64,000 nt of DNA from assembly GCA_947455195.1 (NCBI GenBank), contig CANGMI010000003.1, positions 447,620 through 511,619 on the forward strand, written 5' to 3'. Source of the stretch: Pseudomonadota bacterium. GTDB taxonomy: Bacteria; Pseudomonadota; Gammaproteobacteria; Burkholderiales; SG8-39. The translations under genes and the position numbers were made by a program. Shown in pieces: positions 59,430 through 64,000 of the stretch; the stretch's first letter is position 1; each line of letters opens with the position of its first letter. The notes below the pieces were generated by a model that was given only the letters and a program-made list of their open reading frames with translations, did not search any database and had not been told where the DNA came from.

Positions 59430-60397
59430 CGATCACGCCTGCCCGTGCCGTACTGGGTTTCACGCTGGCGCTGGCGCTGACCCCGGCAGGGGCACAGCCG
59501 GCACCCGACTGGCCGGTACGTCCACTGCGCATCATCGTGGTGGCCGCTGCCGGCGGCTTGCCGGACATTGCCGCACGCAACGTGGCAGCCGGGCTGCAGC
59601 GTTTGCTGCCCCAGCCGGTGGTGGTCGAGAATCGTGCGGGAGGCGCGGGCAACATCGCCGCCGAGGCTGTCGCCAGGGCCCTGCCCGATGGACACACACT
59701 GCTGTCGACGGGCACCAATCAGGCGGTCAATCCGGTGCTGATACCCAATCCCGGCTTCGACTATGAGCGTGACCTCACGCCGGTTGCGCTGATCGGCGAG
59801 TCGAACATGATGCTGCTGAGCTCACCCCGATTTCCGGCCCGCAATGTCCGGGAACTGATCGCGCTCGCACGCCAGAAACCGGGGGGCGTCTCGATGGCCG
59901 TCAGCGTGCTCGGCTCGCCGAATCATGTCGGCGCCGAACTGCTCGCGACGATGGCCGGGATCGATCTGAACTTCGTGCCCTACAAGGGCTCGGGGGCCAC
60001 CTTTCCCGACCTGATGGCCGGCAATGTCGATCTGGCCATCGCGGCCGTGCCGGGTGCACTGGGCATGGTGAAGGCGGGCAAGCTGCGCGCGCTGGCCGTA
60101 ACGCGCCTTCGACGCGCCCCACAGTTCCCCGACCTGCCCACGGTCGATGAGTCGGGACTGCCCGATTACGAGATCAACAGCTGGGTCATGCTGATGGTCA
60201 CCGGAGGCACACCCGCCCCGATCGTCGAGCGGCTGGGTGTGGAGGTACGCAAGGCGCTCGCCCTGCCCGAGGTGAAGTCGGCGCTCGATCTTCAGGGCAT
60301 GGAGTCCTCGCAGATGACCCCGACCCAGACCGGCGAATACCTTGCGTCCGAGATGCGCAAGTGGGCCCCGGTGCTGAAGACCGCGAAGATGAAGTGA
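59426..60397 (+). CDS. Bug/TctC-family solute-binding protein
   Basis: The 323-residue protein has a signal peptide ('AVLGFTLALALTPAGAQPAP') and 'LRIIVVAAAGGLPDIAAR', an unusual Ala-rich version of the FPPGG motif. 'MAVSVLGSPNHVGAELLATM' and 'FVPYKGSGATFPDLMAGN' follow. ATGA couples it to the MmgE/PrpD gene, so it likely brings in the acid degraded by this operon. Confidence 0.9.
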   Translation: MTITPARAVLGFTLALALTPAGAQPAPDWPVRPLRIIVVAAAGGLPDIAARNVAAGLQRLLPQPVVVENRAGGAGNIAAEAVARALPDGHTLLSTGTNQAVNPVLIPNPGFDYERDLTPVALIGESNMMLLSSPRFPARNVRELIALARQKPGGVSMAVSVLGSPNHVGAELLATMAGIDLNFVPYKGSGATFPDLMAGNVDLAIAAVPGALGMVKAGKLRALAVTRLRRAPQFPDLPTVDESGLPDYEINSWVMLMVTGGTPAPIVERLGVEVRKALALPEVKSALDLQGMESSQMTPTQTGEYLASEMRKWAPVLKTAKMK

Positions 60398-60449
60398 GTG
60401 CGACGAGCCCTCGCGAACACCCCACCGAAGACGTTTTTCGAATTCGCCC

Positions 60450-61337
60450 ATGAAAACCACATTTCGAGATCTCCTGCAGTGTGACGGCCCGCTGGTATTG
60501 CCGGGGGCGCATGACGCACTGTCGGCACGACTGATCCAGCAGGCAGGCTTCCCTGGCTACTTCATCGGTGGCTTTCCACTCGTGGGGGCGCGCTACGGCG
60601 TGCCCGATGTCGGACTGAAGGGGCTGGGCGAGATCTCGGCCGGGGTGCGTGACATCATGGCCGCCTGCGACCTGCCGGTCTTCGTCGACATCGACGACGG
60701 CTACGGTGATGTGAAAAACGCAGTGCACACCATGCACACCTATGAACGCATGGGTGTTGCGGCGATGCAGATCGAGGATCAGCGCTGGCCCAAGCGCTGC
60801 GGCCACATGGCCGGCAAGCAGGTGGTGGCTCCCGAGCAGATGGAAGCCAAGATCCGGGCCATGGTTGCCGAGCGGATCAACCCGGACACGTTCCTGTGGG
60901 CGCGCACGGATGCGCGCGGTCCGCTCGGGCTGGACGAGGCGCTGCGAAGGGCCGAGCGCTATCTGCGCGCCGGAGCCGACGGTCTGTTTGTCGAGGCACC
61001 ACGCTCGCTCGAGGAACTGGAACGAGTGGGCAAGGCCTTCGATGTCGTGCAGGCAGCCAACCCGCTCGAAGGCGGACTCACCCCCATCCTGCCGCCCGAG
61101 GAATTGCACCGGCTCGGATTCAAGGTCGTGATCTATGGCATCAACCTCGTCCTGCATGTCACGCGAACGATGCAGACCTTTCTCGATGACCTGAAGGCGC
61201 GCCGCTTCGCGCTGCAGGGCAAGGGCGCCTCGTTCAAGGAGTACCTGACCGCCGTCGGCTTCGATGACTGGGCCTTGATCGACGAGCAATTCGGTGAGGC
61301 CGGCATCCGGCCCTCATCAGCCGGCTCAGGGGACTGA
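60450..61337 (+). CDS. isocitrate lyase/PEP mutase family protein
   Basis: The 295-residue TIM-barrel protein has 'LPVFVDIDDGYGDVKNAVHT' (Mg-binding acids) and 'QIEDQRWPKRCGHMAGKQVV' with the KRCGH loop of 2-methylisocitrate lyases. It should cleave a C-C bond in a 2-hydroxy or 2-methyl acid. The MmgE/PrpD gene two positions upstream gives a methylcitrate-like dehydratase plus lyase pair, though this may act on an aromatic-derived acid. No PrpC (methylcitrate synthase) is in view. Confidence 0.87.
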   Translation: MKTTFRDLLQCDGPLVLPGAHDALSARLIQQAGFPGYFIGGFPLVGARYGVPDVGLKGLGEISAGVRDIMAACDLPVFVDIDDGYGDVKNAVHTMHTYERMGVAAMQIEDQRWPKRCGHMAGKQVVAPEQMEAKIRAMVAERINPDTFLWARTDARGPLGLDEALRRAERYLRAGADGLFVEAPRSLEELERVGKAFDVVQAANPLEGGLTPILPPEELHRLGFKVVIYGINLVLHVTRTMQTFLDDLKARRFALQGKGASFKEYLTAVGFDDWALIDEQFGEAGIRPSSAGSGD

Positions 61338-61393
61338 GCGCGCCTCGCGGTGCCACTCGTACCCTGACGAGCCTGACCCTGGAGCCTCTCCCC

Positions 61394-62443
61394 ATGCCCC
61401 ATGCCCCGATCGCATCACCCGCCGACTGGCGCGGCCCTTCCCTGGTGGAAGAGGGCGGCGACTGGACACGTCCTTTCACCGCCGAAGAGATCGCCGAGAT
61501 CGACGCAGCGCTGGCGAGCGCGAAGGCGCGCGGCCTGTCGATGGCCGACATCACGCGCGAGACATTCCCGCTGCCGCGCTTCGAGCGACTGGTGTCGCAG
61601 GTGCACCGGGTGCTCGAGGAAGGGCCCGGCATCATGCTGATGCGCGGCCTGCCCACCGAGCGCTGGGGTGCACGCGACTCGCGCATCGTCTACTGGGGAC
61701 TGGGCAAGTACCTGGGCACGGCGCTTTCACAAAGCCCCGAAGGCGACATCCTGGGCGACGTGCGCGATCTGGGCGTAGACCTGTCAGGGCCGAAGGGGCG
61801 CGGGTACAAGACCAACGCCGAACTCGAATATCACACCGATTCATGCGACGTGGTCGCCCTCATCGTCATTCACACCGCCAGGCTCGGTGGCCGCTCGATG
61901 ATCGCCAGCTCCATGGCCCTCCACAACGAGATTGCCCGTACCCGGCCCGATCTGCTCGAGGTCCTGTACCAGCCCTTCGTCTGGAGCACGCAAAGCCAGC
62001 AGGGCGCAGGCGAGCCGTCCTGGTACGAGCAACCGATCTTCACGCAGCATGAAGGACGCTTCGCCTGCCGCTATATCCGGACCCACATCTACTCCGCCCA
62101 GCGCTATCCCGAAGTACCCCGGCTGAGCGCCGCGCAGATCGAGGCGATGAAACTCATCGATACGCTGGCCGATGACCCCGCGTTTCACTTCTCGATGATG
62201 TTCGAACCGGGCGACGTGCAGATCCTCAACAATCACGTCACGCTGCATGCGCGCACCGAATACGAGGACTGGCCCGAGCAGGAACGCAAGCGCCATCTGC
62301 TGCGCATGTGGCTCTCGGTGCCCAACAGCCGGGCACTCTCGCCCGCGCTGTCGCACATCTACCGCGACCGCCGCGCCGGCGCGGTGCGTGGCGGCAACCC
62401 CTCGCGCAACGGGCAGATCGTGTACGAGACCACCGAAGCCTAA
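61394..62443 (+). CDS. TauD/TfdA-family Fe(II)/2-oxoglutarate dioxygenase
   Basis: The 349-residue protein has the iron motif 'LEYHTDSCDVVALIVIHTAR' (His-X-Asp), the distal His in 'GDVQILNNHVTLHARTEYED', and the Arg in 'KRHLLRMWLSVPN' that binds 2-oxoglutarate. TauD/TfdA enzymes hydroxylate sulfonates, aryl ethers and related compounds, often as the first catabolic step. GGAG precedes ATG 61394. It closes the operon; its stop overlaps the convergent Bug gene. Confidence 0.88.
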   Translation: MPHAPIASPADWRGPSLVEEGGDWTRPFTAEEIAEIDAALASAKARGLSMADITRETFPLPRFERLVSQVHRVLEEGPGIMLMRGLPTERWGARDSRIVYWGLGKYLGTALSQSPEGDILGDVRDLGVDLSGPKGRGYKTNAELEYHTDSCDVVALIVIHTARLGGRSMIASSMALHNEIARTRPDLLEVLYQPFVWSTQSQQGAGEPSWYEQPIFTQHEGRFACRYIRTHIYSAQRYPEVPRLSAAQIEAMKLIDTLADDPAFHFSMMFEPGDVQILNNHVTLHARTEYEDWPEQERKRHLLRMWLSVPNSRALSPALSHIYRDRRAGAVRGGNPSRNGQIVYETTEA

Positions 62444-63600
62444 TCGGCCCGTATTCCCGCCTCTCGAACGACCGTGGCCCACTTCGCGATCTCCTCGCGG
62501 ATGAGGACGCCAAACGCCTCGGGCGAAGCGCTCGGGGTAGCCTCGGCACCATCCGCGGCAAAGCGCGCACGCACCGCGGGCTCGCGCAGCACGCGCACCA
62601 CGCCAGCGTGCAGCCGGGCGATGATGTCGGGCGGCGTGCCCGCAGGGGCGACCAGCCCGTACCACTGCACGGCCTCGAAGCCCGGCAGGCCACCCTCGGC
62701 AATGGTGGGGATGTCGGGGGCTGCCTCGGCACGACGGGCACTGGTGACACCCAGCGCCCGCAAGCGGTTGGTCCGCACATGCGGCAGCACCACGAGCATG
62801 TTCCCGATCATCAGGGGAATGCGCCCCCCGACGGTGTCGGTGAGGGCAGGTCCGATGCCCTTGTAGGGCACATGCACCATGCGCAGACCGGCGGTGCCGA
62901 GAAAGAGCTCCATCGCCAGATGCTGGTTGGCGCCGATGCCGGCGGTGCCGAACTGCAGTTCGCCCGGGCGTGCACGCGCGTACTCGATGAGTTCGGCAAG
63001 ACTCTTCACTGGCAGCGATGGATGCGCCACCAGCACGTTGGGCAGGGTGACGGTCTGCGAGATGGGCGCGAAATCGCGCACCAGGTCGTAGGGCACCTGC
63101 TTCATCAAGGACATGTTGCTCGCGTGCGAGGCGATGAGTGCGAGCAGGGTGTAACCATCGGGTGGTGCATGGGCAACGATGTCGGCGCCGATGTTGCCAC
63201 TCGCACCACCCCGGTTGTCAGCCACGATGGGTTGCCCGAGGATCTCGGCCAGCCGCGCGGCAATGATGCGCGAGGAGGTGTCGGTGCCCCCGCCCGGCAC
63301 CGAGGGAATCACCAGCCGTATCGGTCGATCGGGCCAGGCGGCGCGTGCGGCCGAGGAGAGGGCGCACAGGGTCGCGAGGGCCAGCACCACGGCCAGCGCC
63401 ACGCGGTGCGCGCGCGCGCCGACCCGGCTGCACCTCAGGCCGCGGGCAGCGGTGCGAGCGACGACGCCAGACGCCTTGAGTTCGACCGACGCACGCCCGA
63501 CCGACGCACGCCCGATCGACACACTCTCGACCGACGCACGCTCGACCGACCGCCGGCGGCCCACGAGCGCGCTACCGACCGGGCCAGCGCGGCAGGGCAC
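62440..63600 (-). CDS. Bug/TctC-family solute-binding protein with repeat leader
   Basis: The 386-residue reading has a signal segment only at about residue 66 ('VALAVVLALATLCALSSAAR'), then 'IRLVIPSVPGGGTDTSSR' and 'HVPYKGIGPALTDTVGGR'. The leader before it is a 15-bp repeat region (RASVE-like), and the start at GTG 63600 lacks a ribosome-binding site, so the true start is probably a later GTG. It overlaps the 3' end of the GST gene. It is convergent with the TauD-like gene. Confidence 0.82.
   Translation of the reverse strand: MPCRAGPVGSALVGRRRSVERASVESVSIGRASVGRASVELKASGVVARTAARGLRCSRVGARAHRVALAVVLALATLCALSSAARAAWPDRPIRLVIPSVPGGGTDTSSRIIAARLAEILGQPIVADNRGGASGNIGADIVAHAPPDGYTLLALIASHASNMSLMKQVPYDLVRDFAPISQTVTLPNVLVAHPSLPVKSLAELIEYARARPGELQFGTAGIGANQHLAMELFLGTAGLRMVHVPYKGIGPALTDTVGGRIPLMIGNMLVVLPHVRTNRLRALGVTSARRAEAAPDIPTIAEGGLPGFEAVQWYGLVAPAGTPPDIIARLHAGVVRVLREPAVRARFAADGAEATPSASPEAFGVLIREEIAKWATVVREAGIRAD
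63482..63556 (-). repeat. five 15-bp repeats in the Bug gene leader
   Basis: Five units of 15 bp with consensus TCGACCGACGCACGC cover 63482-63556; the first, second and fourth match almost exactly. They encode RASVE/RASVG-type repeats on the minus strand. Confidence 0.85.
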
Positions 63601-64000
63601 GACAACGCTCGAGCCATGCCATCACGCCAGGCCAGGACTCGAGCGGAATGTTGGCCTCGGGTGCCGTCTCGGCATAGGCAAAGCAGGCGATGTCGGCGAT
63701 GGTGGGCCGATCGAAGCACAGCCAGTCGTGATCCTTCAGTCGGGCCTCGAGCGCATCGAGGCCGATGCGGCCAAAGGCCGATGCACGCGCCGCGTCGCCG
63801 AGCGTCCAGCGGTCGTGCAACACGCCGCGGCGGGCATATTGCAGGCCGCATTGCAGTTCGGTGGCCGACAGTGCAAGCCACTGCGTGACTTCGGCCAGAC
63901 CGGCCGCATCGCCCGGACACCACGCGTCGCTACCCTGCTTTCGCGCGATGTAGACGAGGCACGCCGCGGAGTCCCAGAGCCTCACCGCACCATCGACCAG
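63572..64000 (-). CDS. glutathione S-transferase, C-terminal part (5' end beyond window)
   Basis: The frame is open at the right edge (first codons read LVDGAVRLWDSAACLVYIAR), so the N-terminal thioredoxin domain lies outside the window. The visible 142 residues are a GST C-terminal helical domain with 'LRDA'-type 'GLDALEARLKDHDWLCFDRP' and the N-capping 'PTIADIACFAYAETAPEANI'. It ends inside the start of the downstream Bug gene. Confidence 0.85.
   Translation of the reverse strand: MVDGAVRLWDSAACLVYIARKQGSDAWCPGDAAGLAEVTQWLALSATELQCGLQYARRGVLHDRWTLGDAARASAFGRIGLDALEARLKDHDWLCFDRPTIADIACFAYAETAPEANIPLESWPGVMAWLERCRALPRWPGR

Overview
High-GC (roughly two-thirds G+C), gene-dense chromosomal DNA of the kind seen in Betaproteobacteria, most likely Burkholderiales. 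The main reasons are eight Bug/TctC periplasmic solute-binding proteins in 64 kb, an aryl polyene (APE) pigment cluster, TACAAT-like -10 elements, and chains of overlapping ATGA/GTGA/TTGA gene junctions. I see no rRNA, tRNA, CRISPR array, transposase or prophage gene.

Layout. (1) 1-23.9 kb is a catabolic patchwork. It holds an ABC-type binding protein (cut by the window edge), two polysaccharide-deacetylase-fold proteins, an acetamidase/formamidase, the rRNA pseudouridine synthase RsuA, and a minus-strand ring-cleavage operon (LigA-like, LigB-like, isochorismatase-fold amidase, Bug protein, MBL hydrolase). RmuC, an enol-lactonase-like hydrolase, a cytosine-deaminase-like amidohydrolase, an orphan CoxL-type molybdenum subunit, a GST and five more Bug proteins follow. 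(2) 24-27 kb holds small housekeeping and envelope genes and a beta-propeller gene remnant. (3) 27-46 kb is an aryl polyene cluster in two convergent arms. The plus arm (27.8-40.2 kb) carries acyltransferases, ACP, dehydratases, glycosyltransferase, thioesterase, ketoreductase, ketosynthase, LolA-like carrier, MMPL exporter, deacetylase and a membrane protein. The minus arm (45.9-40.2 kb) carries the AMP-ligase, ACP, ketosynthase, chain-length-factor-like protein and a halogenase-type flavoprotein. A PPTase flanks the plus arm. (4) 46-53 kb is a minus-strand metal-uptake block: TonB receptor, a DUF2946 protein with the CXXC and RAPP motifs of the copper-responsive leader protein CruR, a second TonB receptor, a BNR/sialidase-like protein and a TlpA-like thioredoxin. 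(5) 53-64 kb holds an AhpD-like protein, a VapBC toxin-antitoxin pair, an MBL hydrolase, and a plus-strand catabolic operon (Fe-ADH, MmgE/PrpD, Bug, ICL/PEP-mutase family, TauD-like). It ends with a Bug protein and a GST cut by the window end.

Most notable: from the second TonB receptor to the halogenase-type flavoprotein the minus strand has no gap above 56 bp. A copper-sensing CruR-type leader could therefore control the APE core enzymes as well as metal uptake. Other unusual signals are a recurrent 15-bp-period tandem-repeat habit inside coding sequences (one array sits between the two catalytic histidines of a ketosynthase), a 13-bp tandem array between divergent genes, an 18-bp repeat shared by two unrelated genes, and nested palindromes upstream of one Bug gene.
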